A stretch of DNA of 19,054 bases from DASSHC01 sp035693105. GTDB taxonomy: Bacteria > Chloroflexota > Chloroflexia > Thermomicrobiales > Thermomicrobiaceae. Made by a program: the position numbers and the translations under genes. The stretch lies in contig DASSHC010000384.1 of NCBI GenBank assembly GCA_035693105.1, positions 1 to 19,054 on the forward strand, in the 5' to 3' direction. The notes under the pieces were generated by a model. The model searched no databases. It saw only the letters and a list, made by a program, of their open reading frames with translations, and was not told the DNA's origin. This document shows, in pieces, positions 7,533 through 14,585 of this stretch; the first letter of the stretch is position 1; each line of letters opens with the position of its first letter.

Positions 7533-7769
7533 CTACCCCGCGGGCGTGTGCTCCGCGCGATCGAAGAATAGCACCGGATCGCCCTGCTGCACCTCGCCAC
7601 CGTGCTCCAACCCCTGCCGCACGATCTCGTGGGCATGGTTGGTCGGTATGTAGGCCCAGTGGTCTTGGTTGGCGGCGCCGTAGATCCGCACTTCGCCAGG
7701 GAAGCGCTCATCCTTGCCGAACCAATAGCTCTTGCCGTCCTCCGTCGTGATCTTCAACTCACCGCTCAT
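7533..7769 (-). CDS. Small unrecognised 78-residue protein
   Basis: The product starts MSGELKITTEDGKSYWFG and ends in DPVLFFDRAEHTPAG. It is polar with several aromatic residues and probably a small beta-rich domain; no family is recognised. The chosen ATG (7769) follows a strong purine-rich ribosome site (GGGAGGGAGA). An in-frame ATG at 7904 would add 45 residues but would run into the divergent glycosidase gene and looks non-coding. It is the first gene of the - strand set, 26 bases before the 144-residue gene. No promoter is clear. Confidence 0.65.
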   Translation of the reverse strand: MSGELKITTEDGKSYWFGKDERFPGEVRIYGAANQDHWAYIPTNHAHEIVRQGLEHGGEVQQGDPVLFFDRAEHTPAG

Positions 7770-7796
7770 CTGTCGTCTCCCTCCCGACGGCATCAA

Positions 7797-7810
7797 TGGC
7801 CATCTGGCCA
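7797..7810. promoter_or_regulatory. TGGCCA dyad in a divergent promoter region
   Basis: TGGCCA, two bases (TC), then TGGCCA again. Since TGGCCA is self-complementary, this is both a direct and an inverted repeat. It sits in the 121-base gap between the divergent 78-residue gene and the GH15 gene and could be an operator, or chance in GC-rich DNA. Confidence 0.25.
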
Positions 7811-7827
7811 GCGCGTTCGCAGGACGG

Positions 7828-7858
7828 TTGCCCTGGCTCCGCGCTTGCGTGCTACCAT
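7828..7858 (+). promoter_or_regulatory. weak candidate promoter of the GH15 gene
   Basis: TTGCCC (7828-7833) and TACCAT (7853-7858) are separated by 19 bases, slightly longer than ideal. TACCAT matches TATAAT at four positions. The mRNA leader would be about 25 bases and include GGAGG at 7883-7887. Confidence 0.25.
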
Positions 7859-7890
7859 CGACGGTTGGATGGAGATGAGTTCGGAGGCCG

Positions 7891-9720
7891 ATGACTGGTT
7901 TCACCCCGCTCGAGTATCAGGATGGCTATCTCCCGATCGCCGATCACGGCCTGATCGGCGACGGCACGACCGCCGCGCTGGTCGCCCGCGACGGCGCGGT
8001 GGTCTGGCTCTGCTTACCGCGCTTTGACTCGCCCCCGGTCTTCTGCCGCATCCTGGACCACGAGCGTGGCGGCGCCTTCAGCGTGGCGCCGGAGGGAATC
8101 GTCGCCGCGCACCAGTATTACGAGCCCGATACGGCGGTGCTGGTGACCGAGATGCGCACACCGGGCGGCCTGGTGCGCCTGACCGACGCGCTGGTGCTGC
8201 GCAGCGGCGCGCGGCTGGAGGAGGACGTCGCGGCCGACCGCGGCGAGCTGGTGCGGCTGGTCGAGGTGCTCCAGGGGCCGGTGACGCTGCACATCGACCT
8301 GGAGCCGCGCGCGGGCGGCGAGGTCTGCGGGCGCAGCGAGGCGCTCTGCATCCGCCCGGCGGGGCGCGAGGATATTGAGCTGCAGTTGAGCAGCAACCTG
8401 ACTATCGCCGAGCCGCACACGCGGCTGGAGCTGCAGAGCGGCGCGCGACTCAGCCTCGTGCTCCGCTGGGACACGCTCTCGCGCCGCCACCGCCCGGTGG
8501 CGCCCGACGAGGCGCTGGAGGCCACGCGCGCCGCCTGGCGCCAGTGGATCGCCGGCTTCGACTACGACGGGCCGCGCGTCCCGCTGGTGCGTCGCTCCGC
8601 CATCACGCTCAAGCTGCTGAACGCCTTCGCCTACGGCCCGATCCTGGCCGCGCCCACCTCCTCGCTCCCCGAGTGGATCGGCGGGCCGCGCAACTGGGAC
8701 TACCGCTACTCGTGGGTGCGCGACACCGCCTACGCGGTCTACGCGCTCAGCCGCATCGGTATGGGGCGGGAGGCCTTCGGCTTCCTCGGCTGGGTGCTGG
8801 ATGCCTTTGAGCGCCACGGGCGCCCGAGCGTGCTCTACACCGTCGACGGCGATCGCCCACCGCCCGAGCGCGTCGATCCCGAGCTGCGGGGCTATCGCTC
8901 CTCGCCGCCGGTGCGCTGGGGCAACGCCGCCGCCGATCAGATCCAGCACGATATCTACGGTGAGATCCTCGACTGCGCCTATATCTGGCAGCGCCAGCAG
9001 GGCGCGCTCGATCGCCAGCTCTGGACGCGTCTGGTGCCGTTGATCACCGCGGCGCGCGTCGCCTGGGACCGGCCCGACCAGGGTATCTGGGAGGTGCGCA
9101 CGCCGGGGCGCGTCTTCACCTACTCGGCCGCACTCTGCCAGGTCGCGCTCGAACGCGGCGCCCGGCTGGCGGTGCGCTACGGCTATCACGGCGAGACCGA
9201 GCGCTGGCGCGCCACCGCTGATGAGATCGTCGCGGCGATCCTGCGCGACGCCTGGGACCCCAAACTGGCGGCCCTGACCGCCAACCTCGGCGGCGGGCCG
9301 CTCGACGCCAGCCTGCTGACGTTACCGCTGCGCCGGCTGATCCCGGCCGAGCACCCCAAGATGGTCAGCACCGTGCGCGCGATCCAGACCGGGCTGGGCG
9401 CCGGCGGCGGGCTGATCTACCGCTACCTGCCGCAGGAGCTGCCCGACGGCCTGCACAGCAACGAGGGCGCCTTCCTCATCTGCAGCTTCTGGCTGGTGGA
9501 CAACCTGGCGATGCAGGGGCGCGTGCGGGAGGCGCACGACCTCTTCGAGACGCTCTGCGACCGGGCCGGCGAGGTGGGGCTGCTGCCGGAGGAGATCGAC
9601 CCCACCAGCGGCGCCTTCCTCGGCAACTACCCCCAGGCTTTCAGCCACGTCGGCCTGATCTCCAGCGGCGTCAACCTGGCCCGCCTCGCGGCAGAGCCGG
9701 AGAAGGCGGCGGTGCCGTAA
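7891..9720 (+). CDS. Glycoside hydrolase family 15 (glucoamylase/trehalase-like)
   Basis: This 609-residue protein has the normal length for bacterial GH15 enzymes, which release glucose from alpha-glucans or trehalose by inversion. The N-terminal beta-sandwich opens with the typical IADHGLIGDGTTAALVARDG and WLCLPRFDSP. The (alpha/alpha)6 barrel shows RNWDYRYSWVRD (267-278), DQGIWEVR with the likely general acid E401, and LLPEEIDP with the likely general base E567, then GAFLGNYPQAFSHVGLI. There is no signal peptide, so it acts in the cytoplasm, perhaps in glycogen or trehalose turnover. GGAGG lies only three bases before ATG 7891, which is close. Glucoamylase and trehalase cannot be told apart from motifs alone. 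Confidence 0.92.
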   Translation: MTGFTPLEYQDGYLPIADHGLIGDGTTAALVARDGAVVWLCLPRFDSPPVFCRILDHERGGAFSVAPEGIVAAHQYYEPDTAVLVTEMRTPGGLVRLTDALVLRSGARLEEDVAADRGELVRLVEVLQGPVTLHIDLEPRAGGEVCGRSEALCIRPAGREDIELQLSSNLTIAEPHTRLELQSGARLSLVLRWDTLSRRHRPVAPDEALEATRAAWRQWIAGFDYDGPRVPLVRRSAITLKLLNAFAYGPILAAPTSSLPEWIGGPRNWDYRYSWVRDTAYAVYALSRIGMGREAFGFLGWVLDAFERHGRPSVLYTVDGDRPPPERVDPELRGYRSSPPVRWGNAAADQIQHDIYGEILDCAYIWQRQQGALDRQLWTRLVPLITAARVAWDRPDQGIWEVRTPGRVFTYSAALCQVALERGARLAVRYGYHGETERWRATADEIVAAILRDAWDPKLAALTANLGGGPLDASLLTLPLRRLIPAEHPKMVSTVRAIQTGLGAGGGLIYRYLPQELPDGLHSNEGAFLICSFWLVDNLAMQGRVREAHDLFETLCDRAGEVGLLPEEIDPTSGAFLGNYPQAFSHVGLISSGVNLARLAAEPEKAAVP

Positions 9721-9757
9721 GAGGATGTGAGGGCATCGGTGCCGACCGGCGTTCACG

Positions 9758-9822
9758 CTGTAGGGGCGGCCACGGGGGCCGCCCTGTTGCCCTGAAACCT
9801 CCGCGGGGGTCTGCCCCTACAG
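9758..9822. repeat. GC-rich dispersed repeat, copy A, with nested hairpins
   Basis: CTGTAGGGGC (9758-9767) and GCCCCTACAG (9813-9822) form a perfect 10-base inverted pair enclosing the element. Inside, GGGCGGCC (9764-9771) pairs with GGCCGCCC (9777-9784) around a 5-base loop. The left half (GTAGGGGCGGCC, then GGCCGCCCTGTTGCCC) recurs inverted at 12442-12476. It sits at the convergent ends of the GH15 and PIG-L genes, where it may also act as a transcription end. There is no T-tract. Confidence 0.65.
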
Positions 9823-9837
9823 GATTCTGCGTCGCGA

Positions 9838-10599
9838 CTACCGGTTCTCCGAAAAATGAAACCGCTCAGCGTAGGCCATGTTGTATTCCTCGCCGGATTT
9901 GGCCGAGCCGCCGCGGATCCACTCCTCGATCTGCTCCATGTGATCGCCGAGCTGGCTGTGGTGGGCGCGCAATGCCTCGATCTTCTGCTCGATGGTCTCC
10001 GAGATATCCACGGCGTGGTTATTCACCGGCGCGCCGGAGATGTACAGCTCCTGGATCTTGTGCGGCGCCAGCCCGGCCTCCAGCAGCTCGGGGAAGTCCC
10101 ACGGGTTCTGCGCGGCGGGGTAGACCGCGGCCATGGCGGCCTGGCCGACCGCCAGGTGATCGGGGTGGTAGCGGCCGATGGCGTAGGCCGGTGTCCAGGT
10201 GCGGTCGGGCGAGGGGCAGATGACGCGCGTGGGCCGGTAGGTACGCAGCAGGCGCACGATGTCCTTGCGCAGTTCCAGCGACGGCTGCACCTCGCCGTCG
10301 GGGTAGTCGAGGAAGATCACGTCCTTGACGCCCAGCACGGCGGCGGCCTGGCGCTGCTCCGCCTTGCGCGTCTCGGTCATCTTGCGCCGCGCCTCCGGCC
10401 CAACCTCGGTCGCCTCGTCCGGGCCGCCGCTGGCGCCGTCGGTCACGATCACCTGGTAGACGTCCCAGCCCTCGCGGGCCCACTTGGCCAGCGTGCCAGC
10501 GCTGCCGAATTCAGCATCGTCGGGGTGGGCTACCACCACCATCGCGACCTTGCGCTCCTCCTGCTGGGGCTCTTGCTCCTGAACCAATCTCGGCTCCAT
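9838..10599 (-). CDS. PIG-L/LmbE family deacetylase
   Basis: The protein is a zinc-dependent N-deacetylase of the PIG-L/LmbE fold (relatives act on GlcNAc-inositol, GlcNAc-malate and similar sugars). AHPDDAEFG gives metal ligands H25 and D28 and the general base D27. YHPDH carries H145 and H148, one of which completes the zinc site. TDGASGG near residue 50 is typical. With ATG 10599 the length is 253 residues, normal for the family. An in-frame ATG at 10704 would add 35 Arg/Ala-rich, non-conserved residues and crowd the gltX promoter, so the shorter start is preferred, though its ribosome site is poor. No thiol-synthesis genes are nearby, so the substrate is unknown. Confidence 0.88.
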   Translation of the reverse strand: MEPRLVQEQEPQQEERKVAMVVVAHPDDAEFGSAGTLAKWAREGWDVYQVIVTDGASGGPDEATEVGPEARRKMTETRKAEQRQAAAVLGVKDVIFLDYPDGEVQPSLELRKDIVRLLRTYRPTRVICPSPDRTWTPAYAIGRYHPDHLAVGQAAMAAVYPAAQNPWDFPELLEAGLAPHKIQELYISGAPVNNHAVDISETIEQKIEALRAHHSQLGDHMEQIEEWIRGGSAKSGEEYNMAYAERFHFSENR

Positions 10600-10686
10600 T
10601 CCTGCGCTGATCTCAGCCAGCCGCCACGGCCGTCGAGCCCGGCCAACCGCCAAGCATACGCGTTGCCCGGGCGCCGGTCGAGTGGC

Positions 10687-10715
10687 TTGTGCTTCAGCCG
10701 GCAATGCCTCATACT
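10687..10715 (+). promoter_or_regulatory. candidate gltX promoter
   Basis: TTGTGC (10687-10692), 17 bases, CATACT (10710-10715; four matches to TATAAT). Transcription would start near 10722, just where the hairpin before gltX begins. Spacing is ideal; the -35 box is only half matched. Confidence 0.35.
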
Positions 10716-10720
10716 TAAGT

Positions 10721-10746
10721 GTTCAGCACCGGTCCTGAACCGGTGC
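10721..10746 (+). promoter_or_regulatory. hairpin at the 5' end of the gltX leader
   Basis: GCACCGGT (10726-10733) and ACCGGTGC (10739-10746) form a perfect 8-bp stem with the loop CCTGA. An alternative pairing uses GTTCAG (10721-10726) with CTGAAC (10735-10740). The two stems exclude each other. It is too short for a T-box and may stabilise the transcript or be a DNA operator. Confidence 0.4.
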
Positions 10747-10777
10747 GCCACGACCAGGCACTTCGAGGGAGACATTC

Positions 10778-12295
10778 GTGAACACGACCGAGCGGCGCGT
10801 CCGGGTACGCATGGCGCCCAGTCCCACCGGCGATCTGCACGTCGGCGGGGCGCGCACGGCGCTCTTCACCTGGCTCTACGCCCGCCACCACGGCGGCGAC
10901 TTCATCCTGCGCATCGAGGACACCGACCGCAAGCGCTTCGTCGAGCAGAGCCTGACCGGCATCCTGGAGGCCTTCCGCTGGCTGGGGCTCGACTGGGACG
11001 AGGGGCCGGAGGTCGGCGGGCCGAAGGGGCCGTACATCCAGAGCGAGCGGCTGGAGCTCTACCAGCGCTACGCCCATCAGCTCGTCGCGAGCGGTCACGC
11101 CTACTACTGCTTCTGCACGCCCGAGCGCCTGAGCGCGCTGCGCGACGAGCAGCGTGCCCGCCACGAGCCGCCCGGCTACGATCGGCACTGCCGCAACCTC
11201 TCCGAGCAGGAGATCGCCGAGCTGCGGGCGCGGAACGTGCCGACCGCCATCCGCTTCAAGATGCCGGACAGCGGCACGACCTTTGTCGATGACCTCTTGC
11301 GCGGGCAGATCGCCTTCGAGAACCGCCTGCTGGAGGACCCGATCATCCTCAAGTCGGACGGCTACCCGACCTACCACCTGGCGGTCGTGGTCGACGACCA
11401 CCTGATGGAGATCACCACCGTGACGCGCGGCGAGGAGTGGATCCCCTCGGCGCCGATCCACGTGCAGCTCTACCAGGCGTTCGGCTGGCAGCCGCCGGCC
11501 TTCGCCCACCTGCCGGTCATCCTGCGGCCGGACGGCAAGGGGAAACTCAGCAAGCGCGATGGCGACGTCGGCGTCTTGCAGTACAAGCACGCCGGCTACC
11601 TGCCGGAGGCGCTGGTCAACTATCTGGCGCTCCTGGGCTGGTCGTCCGGCGACCAGGAGATCTTCACGCGCCAGGAGCTGATCGACCAGTTCGCGCTGAG
11701 AGATGTCAGCCCCAGCCCGGCGCGCTTCAACTTCGACAAGCTCGCCTGGATGAACCAGTACTACATCAACCACGTGCTGACGCTGGACGACCTGACCGCG
11801 CGCTGCGTCCCCTATCTGCAGCAGGCGGGGCTGGTCGGGCCCGAGGCCGCCGAGCCGGGCTCGCCGGAGTACGCCTACGCGCGCTCGGTCGTCGCGCTGG
11901 TCAAGGACCGGCTCAAGCTGCTGACCGAGGTGGTGGAGCTGACCGACTTCTTCTTCACTGCCGAGACCGAGCCCTACGACCCGGACCTGCTTATCCCACG
12001 CAAGACCGATCCGGAGCTGGTCGTGCGGGCGCTAGAGGCCACGCTGGGCGTGCTGGAGCAGGCCGACTTCGACAACGAGGCGGCGGTCGAGGCGCGGCTG
12101 CGGGCGCTGGCCGACGAATTGGGTCTCAAGGTGGGTCAGCTCTTCATGCCGATCCGCGTCGCCGTCACCGGCCGCACCGTCTCACCCGGCCTCTTCGAGA
12201 CGCTGCGCGTGCTGGGCAAGGAGCGTGCACTGGCGCGCCTGCGCCAGGCGCTGGTCAAGCTGCAGCACCGGCTACAGCACAGCCCGGCGGATTGA
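10778..12295 (+). CDS. gltX: Glutamyl-tRNA synthetase
   Basis: This 505-residue class I synthetase charges tRNA with glutamate. The HIGH motif appears as HVGG at 21-24 within APSPTGDLHVGGART, and KMSKS as KLSKR at 256-260. The catalytic domain, with RIEDTDRKR, and the C-terminal anticodon-binding helices (GLKVGQLFMPIRVAVTG) are both complete. A partial zinc knuckle is seen: C111, C113 and C138 are present, but the expected histidine two residues on is N140. The start is GTG 10778, with GAGGGA seven bases before it. Whether it also mischarges tRNA-Gln, requiring GatCAB, cannot be judged here. The gene seems to stand alone, divergent from PIG-L and convergent with the M20 gene. Confidence 0.95.
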   Translation: MNTTERRVRVRMAPSPTGDLHVGGARTALFTWLYARHHGGDFILRIEDTDRKRFVEQSLTGILEAFRWLGLDWDEGPEVGGPKGPYIQSERLELYQRYAHQLVASGHAYYCFCTPERLSALRDEQRARHEPPGYDRHCRNLSEQEIAELRARNVPTAIRFKMPDSGTTFVDDLLRGQIAFENRLLEDPIILKSDGYPTYHLAVVVDDHLMEITTVTRGEEWIPSAPIHVQLYQAFGWQPPAFAHLPVILRPDGKGKLSKRDGDVGVLQYKHAGYLPEALVNYLALLGWSSGDQEIFTRQELIDQFALRDVSPSPARFNFDKLAWMNQYYINHVLTLDDLTARCVPYLQQAGLVGPEAAEPGSPEYAYARSVVALVKDRLKLLTEVVELTDFFFTAETEPYDPDLLIPRKTDPELVVRALEATLGVLEQADFDNEAAVEARLRALADELGLKVGQLFMPIRVAVTGRTVSPGLFETLRVLGKERALARLRQALVKLQHRLQHSPAD

Positions 12296-12320
12296 GGGGT
12301 CGTCGCACCGTCAACCCGCT

Positions 12321-12338
12321 CCGCACGAAGACGTGCGG
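12321..12338 (+). terminator. candidate gltX terminator hairpin
   Basis: CCGCACG and CGTGCGG form a perfect 7-bp stem with loop AAGA, 25 bases after the gltX stop. No T-run follows, as is common in GC-rich genomes. A second weak stem (GCAGG/CCTGC, 12355-12372) lies just after it. Confidence 0.4.
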
Positions 12339-12441
12339 CGCCGGCGCTGGAGGGGCAGGTCCCCGTGCCTGCACTCGCGGCCCGGCACCAGACCAATTTG
12401 TTTGCCACCCACGTTCCCTATTTCTCCGTTGCCTATGCACG

Positions 12442-12476
12442 GGGCAACGAGGGCGGCCACGGGGGGCCGCCCCTAC
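12442..12476 (-). repeat. GC-rich dispersed repeat, copy B
   Basis: Read on the - strand this gives GTAGGGGCGGCC, a loop, then GGCCGCCCTCGTTGCCC. That matches copy A at 9760-9792 apart from the loop and one inserted base. It folds into an 8-bp GC stem. The repeat runs into the end of the M20 gene, whose TAG stop (12473-12475) is part of the element. Confidence 0.65.
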
Positions 12477-13660
12477 GGCAATTCCCGCTCCCCCAGCGCG
12501 GCCAGGAGCCGGGCCAGCAGGGCGGTGCGGGAGACGATGCTGCTGAGCAGGATGTACTCGTCGGGGCCGTGGTCGAGGCCGCCGATCGGGCCGAGCCCGT
12601 CGAGGCCCGGCGTGCCGCCGCGCATGGCGTAGGCGACGTCGGAGGCGCCACCGGTCGCCGCGCCCTGGAGCGCGAAGCCGAGCGAGGCCGCGCTCGCGCG
12701 CGCCAGCTCCTCCAGCGCCACCACGCCCGGAGTACGCTCCATCGCCGGCATGCCGGAGCCGGGCTCGAAGCTCATCGTCATCGTGACGCCGGGCACCCAA
12801 TCGCGCTCGGTAAGCGCGCGCAGCGCGGCCTCGGCGGCGTCCAGGTCGGCAGCGGTCCAGGCGCGCAGCTCGAAGCGCGCCAGGGCATGGTCGGCGACCA
12901 CGTTGGGCGCGCTGCCGCCGCGCAGCTCGCCGGTGTTGAGCGTCACGCCGGGGCGCAGATCGTTGAGCACGGCGGCGGCAACCACCAGCCGCGCGATCGC
13001 CAGCGTGGCGCTGGCGCCCTTCTCCGGCTCGACCCCGGCATGCGCCGCGCGCCCGGCCGCCTCCACCGTGTACCAGCGCACCGCCTTGCGCGCCGTGACG
13101 ATGTCGCCGTTCTCCCGTGCCGCCTCCAGCGTCAGCACGGCGTCGTGCGCGCGGCCCTCGCGCTCCAGCAGCGGGATGGAGTGGCGGGCGCCGATCTCCT
13201 CGTCGGAGACGACCACGAAGCTGAGCAGCTCCAGCCCCGGCCAGCCGCTGGCCAGCAGCGCCTCGACGGCGTAGATGCCGCAGAGGAGGCCGCCCTTCAT
13301 GTCACAGGCGCCGGGGCCGTGGATCACGTCGCCCGCGATGGTCAGCGGGCGCGCGGCGGCGGTGCCGGCGGGGAAGACGGTGTCGGCGTGGCCGAGCAGG
13401 AGGACTCGTCCCCGGACTCGTCCCCGGACTCGCTCCCGGCCCGTGCCCGGCAGCCGGGCCACCAGATCGTCGCCGTGCGGCTGGTTCGGCACGCGCTCGA
13501 CAGCGAAGCCGAGCCCGGCCAGCCGCGCCTGGAGCCACGACTGCACCGCGTCGACCCCCGCCTTGTCGAAGCTGCCGGAGTCCTGCCCGACTAGCGCGCG
13601 CAACTCCTCCAGGTAGCGGTCGCGGTTGGCTTCGAGGTAGCGGATCAGGGAATCGTTCAT
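12473..13660 (-). CDS. M20 family metallopeptidase (carboxypeptidase G2-like)
   Basis: At 395 residues this is a full-length M20 di-zinc hydrolase; relatives remove C-terminal glutamate or cut N-acyl amino acids and dipeptides. Zinc ligands are visible: H91 and D93 in GHADTVFP (H91 ligand), D120 in CDMKGG, catalytic E154 with E155 in SDEEIGA, E179 in LEAARENG, and H364 in LDHGPDEY. The lid domain lies between about 190 and 300. An in-frame 12-base tandem repeat encodes RVRGRVRGRV just before the strand carrying H91. It is the last gene of the transport operon, 16 bases after dppC, with GAGAGG before ATG 13660. No signal peptide, so it acts on imported substrate. Confidence 0.9.
   Translation of the reverse strand: MNDSLIRYLEANRDRYLEELRALVGQDSGSFDKAGVDAVQSWLQARLAGLGFAVERVPNQPHGDDLVARLPGTGRERVRGRVRGRVLLLGHADTVFPAGTAAARPLTIAGDVIHGPGACDMKGGLLCGIYAVEALLASGWPGLELLSFVVVSDEEIGARHSIPLLEREGRAHDAVLTLEAARENGDIVTARKAVRWYTVEAAGRAAHAGVEPEKGASATLAIARLVVAAAVLNDLRPGVTLNTGELRGGSAPNVVADHALARFELRAWTAADLDAAEAALRALTERDWVPGVTMTMSFEPGSGMPAMERTPGVVALEELARASAASLGFALQGAATGGASDVAYAMRGGTPGLDGLGPIGGLDHGPDEYILLSSIVSRTALLARLLAALGERELP
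13402..13437 (-). repeat. 12-base tandem repeat within the M20 gene
   Basis: GGACTCGTCCCC occurs twice exactly (13402-13413 and 13414-13425), and a third copy (13426-13437) differs by a swap near its end. Because the unit is a multiple of three it adds four residues (arginine, glycine, valine) per copy without shifting the frame. Confidence 0.75.
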
Positions 13661-13676
13661 ACGGCCACCTCTCCGG

Positions 13677-14573
13677 TCATTGCGAGGTGCGTAGCCGTGG
13701 GTCGAGCCGGTCGCGCAGCGCGTCGCCGAGCACGTTGAAGGCCAGGACCGAGGCCGAGATGACGATCGAGGGGATGATCACGCCCCAGGGATGCTGCCCC
13801 ATGAAGCGGCTGGCCTCTTCGATCGAGCGGCCCCAGGAGGGGATGTTCGGCGGCGGACCAAGCCCCAGGAAGCTCAGCCCTGCCTCCAGGAGGATGGCGG
13901 TCCCGACGGAGAGCGAGATCTGGACCAGGATCGGCGCCATGATGTTGGGGAGGACGCCGCGTAGCAGGATGCGGCTGGTGCCGGAGCCGATCGCGCGGGC
14001 GGAGAGGATGTAGTCGTTCTCCTTGACGCTCAAGGTCGAGCTGTAGGCGATGCGCGCGAACTGCGGCACGTAGAGCACGCCGATCACGAGAATCACGTTG
14101 GTCAACGACGAGCCGAGGAAAGCGACCACAAAGATGGCCAGCAGGATCGGTGGGAAGCTGAGGATGGCATCGACCAACCGCATCAGTACTACGTCGAGCG
14201 GAAAGCCGAAGAAGGCCGCGACCATGCCGATCAGCACGCCGAGGACCAGGGCGATACCAACGCTGAGCACGCTGACCGCCATGCTCAGGCGGGCGCCGTA
14301 GAGGATACGCGCCAGCACGTCGCGGCCGAACTGGTCCGTGCCGAGGAAGGCGCGCGTGGAGCCTGGAGAGAGGAAGCGCTGGCTGGCCTGCATAGTGTTG
14401 GGGTCGGCATGCGTCAGCAGCGGCGCCGTAACGGCGACGAAGAGGAGCACGAGCACGAACCCGCCGCTGATCAACACGCGCGGGTTGCCGTAGAACCACC
14501 TGAGCCAACTGCGCGGGCCAACGGAGCGGCCGGTGCTGGGAAGCTGAACGTCAGCCAGTACAGTCTTTTCCAT
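13677..14573 (-). CDS. dppC: ABC transporter permease, DppC/OppC type
   Basis: This 298-residue inner-membrane protein has the OppC N-terminal region (about 20-70, with a first membrane segment at 33-54, GGFVLVLLFVAVTAPLL) and then a BPD_transp_1 domain with about five more segments. FLGTDQFGRDVLARILYGARLS is the hallmark of DppC-type permeases. The loop that docks the ATPase reads SARAIGSGTSRILLRGVLPN, matching the EAA-loop pattern with its central glycine and LPN. It pairs with the DppB-type protein encoded 12 bases upstream. The substrate class is peptides or similar compounds; the symbol reflects family, not proven substrate. Confidence 0.9.
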   Translation of the reverse strand: MEKTVLADVQLPSTGRSVGPRSWLRWFYGNPRVLISGGFVLVLLFVAVTAPLLTHADPNTMQASQRFLSPGSTRAFLGTDQFGRDVLARILYGARLSMAVSVLSVGIALVLGVLIGMVAAFFGFPLDVVLMRLVDAILSFPPILLAIFVVAFLGSSLTNVILVIGVLYVPQFARIAYSSTLSVKENDYILSARAIGSGTSRILLRGVLPNIMAPILVQISLSVGTAILLEAGLSFLGLGPPPNIPSWGRSIEEASRFMGQHPWGVIIPSIVISASVLAFNVLGDALRDRLDPRLRTSQ

Positions 14574-14585
14574 CAGTCGCGCGCT

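Noticed and set aside
7073..7711. Upstream extension of rnc
   Set aside because: It overlaps the 144-residue gene, is Arg/Gly-rich, and ATG 7072 is coupled to the upstream stop.
10600..10704. 35-residue extension of the PIG-L protein
   Set aside because: Arg/Ala-rich and unlike the family N-terminus; kept only as an alternative start.
10600..10777. T-box riboswitch before gltX
   Set aside because: The leader is under 60 bases and has no T-box core or specifier loop.
9856..11292. 478-codon + frame spanning the PIG-L gene and the start of gltX
   Set aside because: It overlaps two well-supported genes in other frames and its translation is low-complexity Arg/Ala/His.
12365..13594. 409-codon open frame opposite the M20 gene
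   Set aside because: The M20 zinc ligands are all in place on the - strand, and the + frame would begin inside the gltX 3' region and a repeat.
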